Shown here: positions 18,634 to 27,949 of the stretch, piece after piece
How the letters are laid out: the number at the start of each line of letters is the position of its first letter
How positions within the stretch are numbered: the first letter of the stretch is position 1
Source of the DNA: Brucella pseudogrignonensis
GTDB taxonomy: Bacteria; Pseudomonadota; Alphaproteobacteria; Rhizobiales; Rhizobiaceae
Assembly (NCBI RefSeq): GCF_032190615.1
Contig: NZ_JAVLAT010000001.1
Coordinates: forward strand, 1,558,501 to 1,622,500
Direction of reading: 5' to 3'
Length of the DNA stretch: 64,000 nucleotides
Translations under genes and position numbers: made by a program
The notes under the pieces: generated by a model
What the model saw: only the letters and a program-made list of their open reading frames with translations
Databases searched by the model: none
Told to the model about the DNA's origin: nothing

Positions 18634-19332
18634 AACTTCACGCTGCGAAATCGCTTTGTGGAGATGAATCATCATCGCAGCCGCAAAGAGCGGTGTGAGC
18701 AGATTGACAATCGGGATTGCCAAGAAGCCAGCAATCACAAGTCCTGCGGCAAATATCGTGACACTATATTGCGAGCGTAGCGCCTTCGCTTCTGCTTCTG
18801 AGCGATAGCGCATGGCAGCAAATTCAAAAAATTCCCGGCTAAGCAAATAGGCGTTGATCACAAAAAAGGCGATCAGATTGATCCCCGGTATGAACAGCAA
18901 AAACAGCGCTATGATATTGCCGAGGATGACAACGCCTAAAAATTTGAGCGATGCTACGATGGAGCGCCCAAGTGGTAAGGCTGTTCCTTTAGGCTCGCCC
19001 GGATAATCCTCGCTCTCGACTACATCGGCAACGTCATCGAGAAAAATACCCGCCACTAGCGCTGTGACGGGCGCAATCATCAGCGCGAGCACGAGTGCGA
19101 GTCCCAAGCCTGCAACGATAGCGGCCACAATTCCAAGCCAGCCAGCCCATCCGGGCATACCGGGCAGGATCTGCTCCATCCACGGCCATGCGAAGGTAAA
19201 AAATAATTGACGAATTGCGACCCATAGACCGATCAGCAGCACGAGCGTCAGACCGAGCGTTTTCCACAAAACTGAGCGGAATTCCGGTGTAGGAAGACGT
19301 TTTAGAGCTTTTAATGCCGCTTCAAGGATCAT
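18616..19332 (-). CDS. CysZ/EI24-family membrane protein
   Basis: Multi-pass inner-membrane protein of the EI24 family, which includes the CysZ sulfate permease. ATG 19332 (MILEAALKALKRLPTPEFR) is preferred to the upstream ATG 19434, giving 238 aa. At least four hydrophobic segments are visible, including LTLVLLIGLWVAIRQL and IIALFLLFIPGINLIAFFV; ANDVVESEDYP-like acidic loop DDVADVVESEDYPGE follows. Sulfate transport cannot be assigned with certainty, as many EI24 proteins are uncharacterised. Confidence 0.75.
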   Translation of the reverse strand: MILEAALKALKRLPTPEFRSVLWKTLGLTLVLLIGLWVAIRQLFFTFAWPWMEQILPGMPGWAGWLGIVAAIVAGLGLALVLALMIAPVTALVAGIFLDDVADVVESEDYPGEPKGTALPLGRSIVASLKFLGVVILGNIIALFLLFIPGINLIAFFVINAYLLSREFFEFAAMRYRSEAEAKALRSQYSVTIFAAGLVIAGFLAIPIVNLLTPLFAAAMMIHLHKAISQREVLKLRR

Positions 19333-19540
19333 TTTTTGTCCACTTTTCGCAATCTCATGACGTAAAAATAGGAAAGCGCAATGCGCTGCACAATATCCCA
19401 AACCCACAGTCCAAAAGTCTAAGTGGGTGGTCAAAGCACCGACAAAGCGTTAAACCGACCCCGATATTTCTGCCGCCAGCTTCGTCACTAAGTGACTGAT
19501 GAAAACTGGCAGCTGATCAAAGGGGAGTCCAGACCAGCTC

Positions 19541-20536
19541 ATGGCTACATTCGACGTACTTTGCATTGGCAATGCCATTGTCGATATTATTTCGCGCACC
19601 GACGATGCATTTCTTGAAACAAATGGCATCATCAAAGGCGCCATGAACCTGATTGATGGCGATCGGGCAGAACTGCTTTATAGCCGCATCAACGGTCAGG
19701 TTACGGAAATGTCGGGCGGAAGCGCAGGCAATACGGCTGCGGGCATTGCAAGCCTTGGCGGGCGATCTGCCTATTTTGGCAAGGTCGCTACAGATCATCT
19801 TGGCCGGGTTTTTGCGCATGACATTCGCGCACAGGGTGTTGCTTTCGATACACGCCCACTTGAAAAAGGGAGTCCAACCGCGCGTTCGATGATTTTCGTA
19901 ACCGGCGACGGCGAGCGTTCGATGAACACCTATCTTGGTGCCTGTGTTGAACTCGGGCCGGAAGACGTAGAGAGTTCCAAAGTTTCTGATGCACGCGTCA
20001 CCTATTTTGAAGGCTACCTCTGGGATCCGCCACGCGCCAAGGAAGCAATCGTTCTCGCTTCCAAGATTGCGCATGAACATGGCCGCAAGGTCGCGATGAC
20101 CCTTTCTGATCCGTTCTGTGTTGATCGCTATCGTGAAGAATTTCTTGATCTGATGCGCAGCCGCACGGTCGATATTGTTTTTGCCAATGAAGACGAAGCC
20201 AAGTCGCTGTATCAGACAAAGACGCTTGATGAAGCAATCGAAGCGATCCGCAAGGATTGTGAATTGTCGATTGTCACACGATCTGAAAAAGGCGCGGTCG
20301 TTGTAACGCCCGAGCAGACAATTGAAGTGCCTGCTATCGAGATTGAAGAACTGATTGATACCACCGGCGCTGGCGATCTCTATGCCGCAGGATTCCTTTA
20401 TGGCTATACGAAGGATCGTTCGCTCGAGGATTGCGCACGTCTTGGTTCACTCGCGGCTGGCATGATTATCCAGCAGATGGGGCCGCGTCCGCTGATTGAC
20501 CTCAAGGCTGTGGCAACACAGGCCAAGCTCATTTAA
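19541..20536 (+). CDS. PfkB-family carbohydrate/nucleoside kinase, probable adenosine kinase
   Basis: 331-aa ribokinase-like enzyme. The family signatures are MSGGSAGNTAAGIASLGGR (substrate-binding N-terminal motif) and IDTTGAGDLYAAGFLYG (catalytic Asp with anion hole, about residue 275). Rhizobial homologues of this length and start (FDVLCIGNAIVDI) are annotated as adenosine kinase, but specificity is inferred. The stop codon abuts the stop of the convergent TRIC-like gene. Confidence 0.85.
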   Translation: MATFDVLCIGNAIVDIISRTDDAFLETNGIIKGAMNLIDGDRAELLYSRINGQVTEMSGGSAGNTAAGIASLGGRSAYFGKVATDHLGRVFAHDIRAQGVAFDTRPLEKGSPTARSMIFVTGDGERSMNTYLGACVELGPEDVESSKVSDARVTYFEGYLWDPPRAKEAIVLASKIAHEHGRKVAMTLSDPFCVDRYREEFLDLMRSRTVDIVFANEDEAKSLYQTKTLDEAIEAIRKDCELSIVTRSEKGAVVVTPEQTIEVPAIEIEELIDTTGAGDLYAAGFLYGYTKDRSLEDCARLGSLAAGMIIQQMGPRPLIDLKAVATQAKLI

Positions 20537-21187
20537 TCAGGGTACAATCCGGTCGCGCTTGAGCTCTTCCTCGGTGCGACCGGGACGACTTTTATAAACG
20601 GGCAGGTTCCAGCCGAAATAAAGCGCACCGCCACGCACGACGAAGGCAGTCAGTGCGGATGCAATTCCGGCATAAATGGGATCGATTCCGAACCGCTCCA
20701 GCAAGACATAAAGACATGCACCGGCAAGGGCCGCACTCACATAGATTTCACGCCGCATCAGTACGGATGGTTCACCCGCGACCATATCGCGCAAAATACC
20801 GCCAAGTGTTGCGGTGAAGATGCCGGTGACAATGGCAACCGATGGTCCGAAACCGAGTGTCAGGCCTTTTGCTGCGCCAACGACCGTATAGGCGGACATG
20901 CCGATAGCATCAAACCAGAGCAGCAGCCGGTAGCGCGATTCAACCAGATGCGCTGTAAAATAAACGAAGATTGCGGCTGAAGTTCCTGCCAGCAGATAAA
21001 ACGGCTCGATCACCCAGAAAACCGGTGCGCCAAGAAGCAGATCACGGATGGTTCCTCCACCGATGCCGGTTATATTTGCAAGGAAGATGAAGCCGATAAT
21101 GTCAAGCTGACGGCGCGAGGCGGCAAGCGCCCCAGTAGCCGCGAAGACAAAAACGCCTGCAAAATTTGCAAAATCAAAGACCGTCAC
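20537..21187 (-). CDS. Trimeric intracellular cation channel family protein (UPF0126/YicG-like)
   Basis: Seven-helix membrane protein built of two similar halves, each with a Gly-rich motif: GIGGGTIRDLLLG in the first and TLGGILRDMVAGE in the second. GTG 21187 (VTVFDFANFAGVFVFAATGA) is chosen because GGGAGG lies 7 nt upstream; an ATG at 21235 would add 16 residues. Family members form K+-permeable trimers in vitro; the physiological role in bacteria is unclear. Confidence 0.85.
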   Translation of the reverse strand: MTVFDFANFAGVFVFAATGALAASRRQLDIIGFIFLANITGIGGGTIRDLLLGAPVFWVIEPFYLLAGTSAAIFVYFTAHLVESRYRLLLWFDAIGMSAYTVVGAAKGLTLGFGPSVAIVTGIFTATLGGILRDMVAGEPSVLMRREIYVSAALAGACLYVLLERFGIDPIYAGIASALTAFVVRGGALYFGWNLPVYKSRPGRTEEELKRDRIVP

Positions 21188-21298
21188 GCGCTGGCCTCCC
21201 GGCTTCTTTGGAGCCAATATTCGAGAAATAAACACAAAAAGAAAGAGCGGCGAGGCGTCTCGCTGCTCTTTCTCCGATGTTTAAAATGAAGTGCCTGT

Positions 21299-21982
21299 TT
21301 ATTCGGCGTTTCCTTCAGGTGCCGCATCGGCAGCAACCTTTGGTCCACCCTTGGAAACGCCAACCATCGCAGGCCGCAGCACGCGATCACCAATCGCAAA
21401 GCCCGCCTGAACAACCTGAACAACGGTGTTGTTTGGAAGCTCCGGATTCGGAACTTCAAACATCGCCTGATGGAAGTTTGGATCGAACTTCTGGCCTTCA
21501 GGATCGAGCTTCGTTACGCCGTGGCGTTCCAATGCCTGCAGCATCGCGCGCTCGGTCATTTCCACGCCTTCGGCGAGTGATTTCAGATTTGCGTCACTTT
21601 CCAGTGCATCCGCAGGGATCGCATCCTGTGCGCGGCGCAAATTGTCGGACACCAACAGCATGTCACGGGCAAAATTGGTAACTGCATAGCTGCGTGCGTC
21701 CTGCACATCGCGCTGTGTGCGCTTGCGCAGGTTTTCCATTTCAGCAACCAGACGCAACATCTGGTCTTTCAGTTCTGCATTGTCTGCCTCAAGCGCAGCA
21801 ATGGTGTTGGCAGCGAGGTTCTCCGCGTCAACATTCTCTTCTTCGACCTCAGCGCGCGCTTCCGCTTTGCGGCTTTTCAGAAAATCGTCGGCAGCACGCT
21901 TCAGCGCATCACGATCACGAGGATTGTTGATATCGCGCTGCTCAAGATCGGGGGTTTCCGGTGTGTTTTTTTCATCAGCCAT
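21299..21982 (-). CDS. grpE: Nucleotide exchange factor GrpE
   Basis: Releases ADP from DnaK. ATG 21982 ([17 protein letters not shown]) follows GGAAG and gives 227 aa. After an acidic N-terminus there is a long coiled coil ([20 protein letters not shown]), then the conserved [14 protein letters not shown] and the beta-domain end ([20 protein letters not shown]). It lies downstream of hrcA on the same strand, the usual heat-shock pairing. No CIRCE element is seen in this window. Confidence 0.96.
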   Translation of the reverse strand: MADEKNTPETPDLEQRDINNPRDRDALKRAADDFLKSRKAEARAEVEEENVDAENLAANTIAALEADNAELKDQMLRLVAEMENLRKRTQRDVQDARSYAVTNFARDMLLVSDNLRRAQDAIPADALESDANLKSLAEGVEMTERAMLQALERHGVTKLDPEGQKFDPNFHQAMFEVPNPELPNNTVVQVVQAGFAIGDRVLRPAMVGVSKGGPKVAADAAPEGNAE

Positions 21983-22079
21983 TTTGTGTCTTCCGTCTTG
22001 AAGTGTGTTTGAGCCGGATATCGAGTTTCGCGGCGCTAAAATCAAGGTCTAATTTGTTAGCCTTGTTAAGTCTTACAAC

Positions 22080-23150
22080 TTAACGCAACAATCGCGATAC
22101 AATTTGCGCTGTGTAATCGACCATCGGCACGATGCGCGCATAGTTAAGTCGGGTCGGGCCGATCACGCCAAGCGCACCAACAACGCGCTGTTCACTATCG
22201 CGATAGGGCGCCACTACCAGAGAAGAGCCTGAGAGAGAGAACAATTTGTTTTCCGAACCGATAAAGATTCGCACGCCCGAACCCGATTCAGCCAGATCAA
22301 GCAGCTGAATCATGCCGTCTTTTGTTTCGAGATCATCAAACAGATGACGCAGGCGTTCAATATCTTCCTGAGCATGAATGTTCTCAAGCAGATTGGCGCG
22401 GCCACGAACAATCAAACGCGCGGGTTGGTCAGACCCCGCGCCACTCCAGACGGCGATGCCTTGCTCCACCAGTTCTTGTGAAAGCTGATCGAGTTCCTGT
22501 CTGGTTTCTTGCGAAAGCTTTTCGAGTTCCGATTTTGCTTCCGAAAGCGTATGCCCGTGAATATGCGCATTGAGAAAGTTCGATGCTTCCACCAACTGCG
22601 ACGCAGAAATTCCGACTGGCAGATTGATAACGCGGTTTTCCACATCGCCATTCTGCATGACGAGAACTGCCAATGCGCGGGTGGGTTCAAGACGCACAAA
22701 TTCGATATGCTTGAGCGCACCCTCTGTTTTGGTGGCAAGCACAAGGCCCGCGCCGCGCGACAGGCCAGACAGAACCTGGCTGGCTTCTGTCAAAACGCTT
22801 TCGACCGAATTGTTCATCCCCGCCGAGCGCACCTGTGCTTCAATCGATGTGCGTTCATCAGCGCGCAGATCGCCCACTTCCATAAAAGCATCGACGAAGA
22901 AACGAAGCCCTATCTGCGTTGGCAGACGCCCGGCAGAAATATGCGGAGCATAAATGAGACCGAGTTGCTCCAGATCGCTCATCACATTGCGGATGGTCGC
23001 AGGGGAAAGACTGTGCGGCAACAGGCGCGATAGATTGCGGGAGCCGACCGGATCACCATCATTGAGATAGCTGTCAACAATCAGTCGGAAAATATCGCGT
23101 GACCGCTGGTCGAGCGAATTAAGCAGCTGATGTTCCGGTGATTTGATCAT
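22080..23150 (-). CDS. hrcA: Heat-inducible transcription repressor HrcA
   Basis: Represses groESL-type heat-shock genes by binding CIRCE. 356 aa, with an N-terminal winged helix ([39 protein letters not shown]) and the HrcA GAF-like core ([40 protein letters not shown]). ATG 23150 is divergent from rph, with a shared 185-bp promoter region. Confidence 0.96.
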   Translation of the reverse strand: MIKSPEHQLLNSLDQRSRDIFRLIVDSYLNDGDPVGSRNLSRLLPHSLSPATIRNVMSDLEQLGLIYAPHISAGRLPTQIGLRFFVDAFMEVGDLRADERTSIEAQVRSAGMNNSVESVLTEASQVLSGLSRGAGLVLATKTEGALKHIEFVRLEPTRALAVLVMQNGDVENRVINLPVGISASQLVEASNFLNAHIHGHTLSEAKSELEKLSQETRQELDQLSQELVEQGIAVWSGAGSDQPARLIVRGRANLLENIHAQEDIERLRHLFDDLETKDGMIQLLDLAESGSGVRIFIGSENKLFSLSGSSLVVAPYRDSEQRVVGALGVIGPTRLNYARIVPMVDYTAQIVSRLLR

Positions 23151-23335
23151 GGTCTTAGAGCGAAGCCTCTGAATTGCATGCTATAAATATAAGCGCACAA
23201 CCCAAGGCGTCAAAGGCTTTGCGCCAATAATGACAGTTCTCTCAACATCTCTCTTGAAGGATCATGCGAAATTCCTTTCCATTCCTGCACGACAAGCCTA
23301 AAAAGCCGCAACGAAAAACGAATTGAGGAAATACA

Positions 23336-24052
23336 ATGCGTCCATCCAAGCGCGCTGCTGATGAAATGCGTGCCGTCTCTTTCGAGCGCGGCGTCTCCAA
23401 ACATGCAGAAGGCTCATGCCTCGTAAAGTTCGGTGACACCCACGTTCTTTGCACCGCAAGCTTAGAGGAAAAGGTTCCGGGCTGGATGCGCAATTCCGGC
23501 AAAGGCTGGGTCACAGCGGAGTATGGCATGCTGCCACGCTCGACCGGCGACCGTATGCGCCGCGAAGCAGCAGCCGGCAAGCAGGGTGGCCGCACGCAGG
23601 AAATCCAGCGTCTGATCGGCCGCTCGCTGCGCGCTGTCGTCGACCTTCAGGCATTGGGCGAATACCAGATCACGGTTGACTGCGATGTCATTCAGGCTGA
23701 TGGCGGTACACGGACGGCTGCGATTACCGGTGGTTTTGTCGCCTTGCATGATTGCCTGCGCTGGATGGAAGCACGTCAGATGATCCGCATCGAAAAAGTG
23801 CTCAAAGACCATATCGCGGCCATTTCGTGCGGTATCTATGAAGGCCAGCCTGTGCTTGATCTTGACTATGCTGAAGATTCGGCTGCTGAAACCGACAGCA
23901 ATTTCGTGATGACCGGCAAGGGCGGCATTGTCGAAATTCAGGGCACGGCTGAAGGTGCGCCATTCTCGGAAGAAGAGTTTGCGGCTCTCATGAAGCTTGC
24001 CCGCAGCGGCATTCAACAGCTCGTCGAGTTGCAGAAGGCAGCATTTGCCTGA
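23336..24052 (+). CDS. rph: Ribonuclease PH
   Basis: Phosphorolytic 3'-5' exoribonuclease that trims tRNA 3' ends. 238 aa; begins [17 protein letters not shown] and carries the phosphate-binding RPH signatures [14 protein letters not shown] and [17 protein letters not shown]. The GAGGAAAT sequence just before ATG 23336 is a good ribosome site. Opens the rightward rph-VOC-rdgB-hemW run. Confidence 0.97.
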   Translation: MRPSKRAADEMRAVSFERGVSKHAEGSCLVKFGDTHVLCTASLEEKVPGWMRNSGKGWVTAEYGMLPRSTGDRMRREAAAGKQGGRTQEIQRLIGRSLRAVVDLQALGEYQITVDCDVIQADGGTRTAAITGGFVALHDCLRWMEARQMIRIEKVLKDHIAAISCGIYEGQPVLDLDYAEDSAAETDSNFVMTGKGGIVEIQGTAEGAPFSEEEFAALMKLARSGIQQLVELQKAAFA

Positions 24053-24089
24053 TAGTTTGGGGCTTCTCCTGTTTGTGAGAGGCTAGACG

Positions 24090-24494
24090 ATGCAGGCAAC
24101 CCGCATTCTTGAAACCGCGCTCTATGTTCGTGATGTTGCTGAAGCGATTGCGTTTTATCGCGACATTATCGGGCTTGAGCCGGTGGGCAAGGTGAGCGAA
24201 CGCAATGCATTCTTCCGCTGTGGTGACGGCATCTTGCTGTTGTTCAAAGCGGAAGAAACGCTAAAACCACCTCTGCCGGGGTCGCTGCCGGTGCCACCAC
24301 ATGGGGCTGCGGGTCCGGGACATATATGTTTTGCTGCCTCACATCATGAAATCGATGATTGGCGCAGCTATCTCGAAAAGCACAACATTGCTATCGAGGC
24401 CGGTTTCGAATGGCCGAATGGTGCGCGTTCGATTTATTTTCGCGATCCTTCTGGCAACTCGCTGGAATTCGCCGAGCCGAAACTTTGGAGTTAA
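24090..24494 (+). CDS. VOC family (glyoxalase/bleomycin-resistance fold) protein
   Basis: 134-aa single-domain protein with the beta-alpha-beta-beta-beta fold: ILETALYVRDVAEAIAFYRD at the N-terminus and FRDPSGNSLEFAEPKLW at the C-terminus, where a Glu would ligate metal. Substrate unknown; similar rhizobial proteins are annotated only as VOC or glyoxalase. A short palindromic repeat starts 3 bp after the stop codon. Confidence 0.8.
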   Translation: MQATRILETALYVRDVAEAIAFYRDIIGLEPVGKVSERNAFFRCGDGILLLFKAEETLKPPLPGSLPVPPHGAAGPGHICFAASHHEIDDWRSYLEKHNIAIEAGFEWPNGARSIYFRDPSGNSLEFAEPKLWS

Positions 24495-24497
24495 AGC

Positions 24498-24541
24498 ATG
24501 ATCCCGAAAAGTGGGTATCGGTTTTCGGATAAGATCACGCG
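24498..24541. repeat. Short palindromic intergenic repeat, copy 1
   Basis: 44-bp imperfect palindrome with arms GCATGATC / GATCACGC and an inner CCGAAAA / TTTTCGG. It shares the core AAAAGTGGG-(N)-CGGTTTT with three other copies in this window (26420, 29675, 54148). It lies between the VOC gene and rdgB. Confidence 0.85.
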
Positions 24542-24559
24542 TAAAAAGGTAGAACTGAA

Positions 24560-25222
24560 ATGAGACACCTTGAAAAAGGCAAACTGATCGTCGCATCGCA
24601 CAATGCAGGAAAGTTGCGTGAGTTCGATGGACTGATTGCGCCCTTTGGCTTTGAGGTCAGTTTTGTTGCGGCTCTTGGCTTGCCGGAACCGGAAGAAACC
24701 GGAACGACTTTCGAGGAAAACGCTTACATCAAAGCATTCGCTGCTGCGAAGGCAACCGGCCTGCCATCTCTGTCTGATGATTCCGGCCTGATGGTTGATG
24801 CACTGGACGGCGATCCGGGCGTTTACACGGCTGACTGGGCGGAGACCGAAGACGGCACGCGTGATTTTAATATGGCGATGCAGAAGGTTGAAGATCTTTT
24901 GCAGGAAAAGGGTGCAACCACACCGGACCAGCGTAAGGCGCGTTTTGTTTCGGTCATCTGCCTTGCATGGCCGGATGGCGAAGCTCAATATTATCGCGGT
25001 GAAGTGGAAGGCACGCTGATCTGGCCTCCGCGCGGCGATATTGGTTTTGGCTATGACCCGGTTTTCAAGCCGGAAGGCTACGAAAAGACCTTTGGTGAAA
25101 TGACTGCTGATGAAAAGCATGGCTGGAAGCCGGGCGATGCGTCCGCACTTTCGCATCGTGCACGTGCTTTCAAGCTGTTTGCTGAAAAGGCGCTTGGTGT
25201 TGTTTCGGATGAGCTCGAATGA
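24560..25222 (+). CDS. rdgB: XTP/dITP pyrophosphatase
   Basis: House-cleaning enzyme that hydrolyses dITP, dHAPTP and XTP to monophosphates. 220 aa with the Ham1 signatures [43 protein letters not shown] and [13 protein letters not shown]. The stop overlaps the hemW start by 4 bp (ATGA). Confidence 0.96.
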   Translation: MRHLEKGKLIVASHNAGKLREFDGLIAPFGFEVSFVAALGLPEPEETGTTFEENAYIKAFAAAKATGLPSLSDDSGLMVDALDGDPGVYTADWAETEDGTRDFNMAMQKVEDLLQEKGATTPDQRKARFVSVICLAWPDGEAQYYRGEVEGTLIWPPRGDIGFGYDPVFKPEGYEKTFGEMTADEKHGWKPGDASALSHRARAFKLFAEKALGVVSDELE

Positions 25223-26418
25223 ACCATCACTTTTCTCCATCCGCTGATATTTTGCCGATTGCACGCGCGGACGGAGAAACCGCGTTTGGTGTTTATGTGC
25301 ATTGGCCGTTTTGTTTGGCCAAATGCCCCTATTGCGACTTCAACAGCCATGTACGTCATCAACCGGTTGATCAGGATCGCTTTGCGGCCGCCTTTAATCG
25401 CGAGATGGACACACTGCGCGCCCGCACAGGTTCGCGTACTGTCACGAGTATCTTTTTGGGCGGCGGCACGCCATCGCTCATGCAGCCTTCGACGGTTGGC
25501 AGTCTGCTGGATGGCATTGCCGCGCGCTGGTCGGTTGCTCCTGATATTGAAGTGACGCTGGAAGCCAACCCGACAAGCGTGGAAGCAGATCGTTTTCGCG
25601 GCTATCGCGCGGCGGGTGTTAATCGCGTCTCGCTCGGCATTCAGGCGCTGAACGCCCCTGATCTGCGTCGTCTCGGACGCATGCATTCGGTCGATGAGGC
25701 CAAGGCCGCAATCCGGCTGGCGCGTGAGATTTTCCCACGGTTATCGTTTGATTTGATCTATGCGCGGCCCAACCAGACGATTGAGGCATGGCGCGAAGAG
25801 CTGAAAGAAGCCATTGATCTGGCTGCCGATCATCTATCGCTCTATCAATTGACGATTGAGGAAGGCACGCAGTTCTATAATCTCTGGAAGGCTGGAAAGT
25901 TGACTACGCCAGAGCCGGATCATGCTGCGGCTCTTTATGAAGAGACGCAGAAGATCACGGCAGAACACGGCCTGCCTGCCTATGAGATTTCAAATCATGC
26001 TGTGCCGGGACGCGAGTCCCAGCACAATCTGGTTTACTGGCGTTATGGGCAATATGTTGGCATCGGTCCCGGTGCGCATGGGCGTTTTGTCGAGAACGGC
26101 ACGCGCACGGTTACAATGACCGAAAAGCATCCCGAAACATGGCTCGAAAAGGTCGAGACCAACGGTCACGGCATCATTGAAGAAGAATATCTCAATGGCA
26201 ATCAGGAAGGCGATGAGTTCCTGATGATGGGGCTGCGGCTGCGCGAAGGCATCGATCTTGCGCGTTATCAGCGGCTGACGGGACATGATATTGATCGCAA
26301 GCGCCTTGAACGGCTGATTGCATCAGGCATGATTGAAAAGATGGATGGTACTTTCATCCGTGCAACGCCGGATGGTTCGCTGGTGCTTGATGCACTCGTG
26401 GCCGATCTGGCTGCTTAG
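25219..26418 (+). CDS. hemW: Radical SAM heme chaperone HemW
   Basis: HemN-like radical SAM protein that inserts heme rather than oxidising coproporphyrinogen. 399 aa; the cluster motif C-X3-C-X2-C is in [15 protein letters not shown] (about residues 33-40). GGGTPSLM and LEANPTSVE follow, and the C-terminal HemN domain ends the protein. The lack of the long N-terminal extension seen in true HemN supports HemW. Confidence 0.9.
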   Translation: MNHHFSPSADILPIARADGETAFGVYVHWPFCLAKCPYCDFNSHVRHQPVDQDRFAAAFNREMDTLRARTGSRTVTSIFLGGGTPSLMQPSTVGSLLDGIAARWSVAPDIEVTLEANPTSVEADRFRGYRAAGVNRVSLGIQALNAPDLRRLGRMHSVDEAKAAIRLAREIFPRLSFDLIYARPNQTIEAWREELKEAIDLAADHLSLYQLTIEEGTQFYNLWKAGKLTTPEPDHAAALYEETQKITAEHGLPAYEISNHAVPGRESQHNLVYWRYGQYVGIGPGAHGRFVENGTRTVTMTEKHPETWLEKVETNGHGIIEEEYLNGNQEGDEFLMMGLRLREGIDLARYQRLTGHDIDRKRLERLIASGMIEKMDGTFIRATPDGSLVLDALVADLAA

Positions 26419-26419
26419 C

Positions 26420-26464
26420 GCATGTCGCGGAAAAGTGGGAACCGGTTTCCCGATAACGACATGC
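26420..26464. repeat. Short palindromic intergenic repeat, copy 2
   Basis: 45-bp palindrome with perfect outer arms GCATGTCG... / ...CGACATGC and core AAAAGTGGGAACCGGTTT, beginning 2 bp after the hemW stop. Same family as copies at 24498, 29675 and 54148. Confidence 0.88.
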
Positions 26465-26481
26465 GAAAAGAAGGAATTTAG

Positions 26482-27390
26482 ATGAGCGAATTTTTGGACG
26501 AGCAGAAACGCGAATTTGTTGTCGGTGGCACCGCCCAGCGTGCGCGCCCAATTGAACCCGCGCTCTATATCGTCTCGACACCTATCGGCAATCTTGGCGA
26601 CATGACGCTGCGCGGGCTGGAAGTGCTGGCAAGTGCCGACATTGTTGCCTGTGAAGATACCCGCGTGACCCGTGTCTTGCTGGATCGCTACGGCATTGCG
26701 CGCCGCCCGATCAGCTATCACGAGCATAATGCTGCCGAAGCAGGCGCAAAGCTGATTGCAGCCTTGCAGGCTGGCAAGAGCGTGGCGCTGGTTTCCGATG
26801 CTGGAACGCCGCTTGTGTCCGATCCCGGTTTCCGGCTTGTGGGTGAAGCGCGTGAGGCAGGTATTCGCGTAGTGCCGGTTCCGGGCGCTTCCGCACTTCT
26901 TGCAGCCCTTGCTGCTTCCGGGCTTCCGACTGATGCTTTCATGTTCTGCGGCTTTCTGCCGGTCAAACACGGCCAGAAAACCTCCAAGCTCGAAAGCCTC
27001 AAGAATATCGACGCAACGCTGGTGTTCTATGAATCACCCAATCGTGCCGCCGCGACGCTTGCCGATATGGCTGATGTGTTTGGCGATGCGCGTGAAGCAG
27101 CGCTTTGCCGCGAACTGACAAAGGCCTATGAAACTATTGTCACCGCCACTCTGGGCGAGTTGAAAAAGCAATTTGATGGCGAAGATCGTATTCGCGGTGA
27201 GGTCGTGCTGCTCGTTGGACCACCAACAGGCGAGGCTGGACCGCAGAGCGAAGAAGACATCGACAAGCTGCTGCTTTCACTCTCGCAGGAATTGTCTCCA
27301 TCCAAGGCGGCAGGCGAGGCCGCAAAGATGACCGGCGGGCAAAAGTCAGTGCTCTATCAGCGTCTGATGCAGTTGAAGGCGCAAGGTTGA
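26482..27390 (+). CDS. rsmI: 16S rRNA (cytidine(1402)-2'-O)-methyltransferase RsmI
   Basis: Methylates C1402 in the decoding centre of 16S rRNA. 302 aa, with the tetrapyrrole-methylase fold: [47 protein letters not shown] and [20 protein letters not shown] 26482 is preceded by GAAGGAA. Stop overlaps the yraN ATG (TGATG). Confidence 0.96.
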   Translation: MSEFLDEQKREFVVGGTAQRARPIEPALYIVSTPIGNLGDMTLRGLEVLASADIVACEDTRVTRVLLDRYGIARRPISYHEHNAAEAGAKLIAALQAGKSVALVSDAGTPLVSDPGFRLVGEAREAGIRVVPVPGASALLAALAASGLPTDAFMFCGFLPVKHGQKTSKLESLKNIDATLVFYESPNRAAATLADMADVFGDAREAALCRELTKAYETIVTATLGELKKQFDGEDRIRGEVVLLVGPPTGEAGPQSEEDIDKLLLSLSQELSPSKAAGEAAKMTGGQKSVLYQRLMQLKAQG

Positions 27391-27770
27391 TGAGTGATTT
27401 CCGCGAGAAAAAGCGACTTGCTTTCTTTCGCGGACACAGCGCTGAACGTCTGGCGGCTTTCGCGCTGATGCTCAAAGGTTATCGTATCGTCGCGCGCCGC
27501 TATCGCACACGGCTAGGAGAAATCGATCTCATTGCCCGACGCGGCAATCTCATTCTTATTGTTGAAGTGAAAGCGCGGACCAGTGTGGAAGCGGCACATC
27601 TGGCCGTCACCCCGCAAGCCATGCGGCGGATCGAGGCGGCGGCGGATATGTGGCTGCAACGCCAAACGGATTACGCACAATTATCACTGCGCTTTGATCT
27701 CGTGGCTGTCTTACCACGACGCTGGCCAAAGCATGTGCCAGCATTTTTTACGTCGGGCAATTATAGCTAG
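27390..27770 (+). CDS. YraN family (UPF0102) endonuclease-fold protein
   Basis: 126-aa protein of the restriction-endonuclease-like fold. It contains the nuclease-like motif [25 protein letters not shown] (D and E-X-K, described here without claiming activity). ATG 27390 overlaps the rsmI stop; rsmI-yraN adjacency is widely conserved. Function remains unproven in most bacteria. Confidence 0.88.
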   Translation: MSDFREKKRLAFFRGHSAERLAAFALMLKGYRIVARRYRTRLGEIDLIARRGNLILIVEVKARTSVEAAHLAVTPQAMRRIEAAADMWLQRQTDYAQLSLRFDLVAVLPRRWPKHVPAFFTSGNYS

Positions 27771-27839
27771 TTGATTGATAATCCTACAAAAATTATGGGA
27801 TATAATTTGAGGCAAACAGGAATTATAATCCTCAAAATA

Positions 27840-27941
27840 CCTTTTTAGAGGAAAAGTGATGCTCCGCGCGATTTGCGCGCGCAAGCCCGTTTCTTATAAA
27901 TTTTGACCAGCCCGGGGATAATACCAGCAGCTCTAAAAAGG
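27840..27941 (+). promoter_or_regulatory. cysG leader: 11-bp long-range inverted repeat that can cover the cysG ribosome site
   Basis: CCTTTTTAGAG (27840-27850) is perfectly complementary to CTCTAAAAAGG (27931-27941). The right arm contains the cysG Shine-Dalgarno (AAAAAGGA, 8 nt before GTG 27950); the left arm overlaps the Shine-Dalgarno (GAGG) of a 15-codon ORF. An inner hairpin CGCGC / GCGCG lies in the ORF. This is the architecture of a leader that switches ribosome access; the mechanism is inferred. Confidence 0.55.
27859..27906 (+). CDS. Putative 15-aa leader peptide upstream of cysG
   Basis: ATG 27859 is preceded by GAGGAAAAGTG, an excellent ribosome site. It encodes MLRAICARKPVSYKF and ends at TGA 27906, 43 bp before cysG. 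A single Cys codon at position 6 sits within the inner hairpin. Being so short, it is judged real from the ribosome site and its position inside the paired leader, not from protein similarity. If translated, it could couple cysG expression to Cys-tRNA or to ribosome traffic. Confidence 0.5.
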   Translation: MLRAICARKPVSYKF

Positions 27942-27949
27942 ATACTGCT

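Noticed and set aside
21983..23335. CIRCE operator near grpE, hrcA or rph
   Set aside because: No TTAGCACTC-N9-GAGTGCTAA-like repeat was found.
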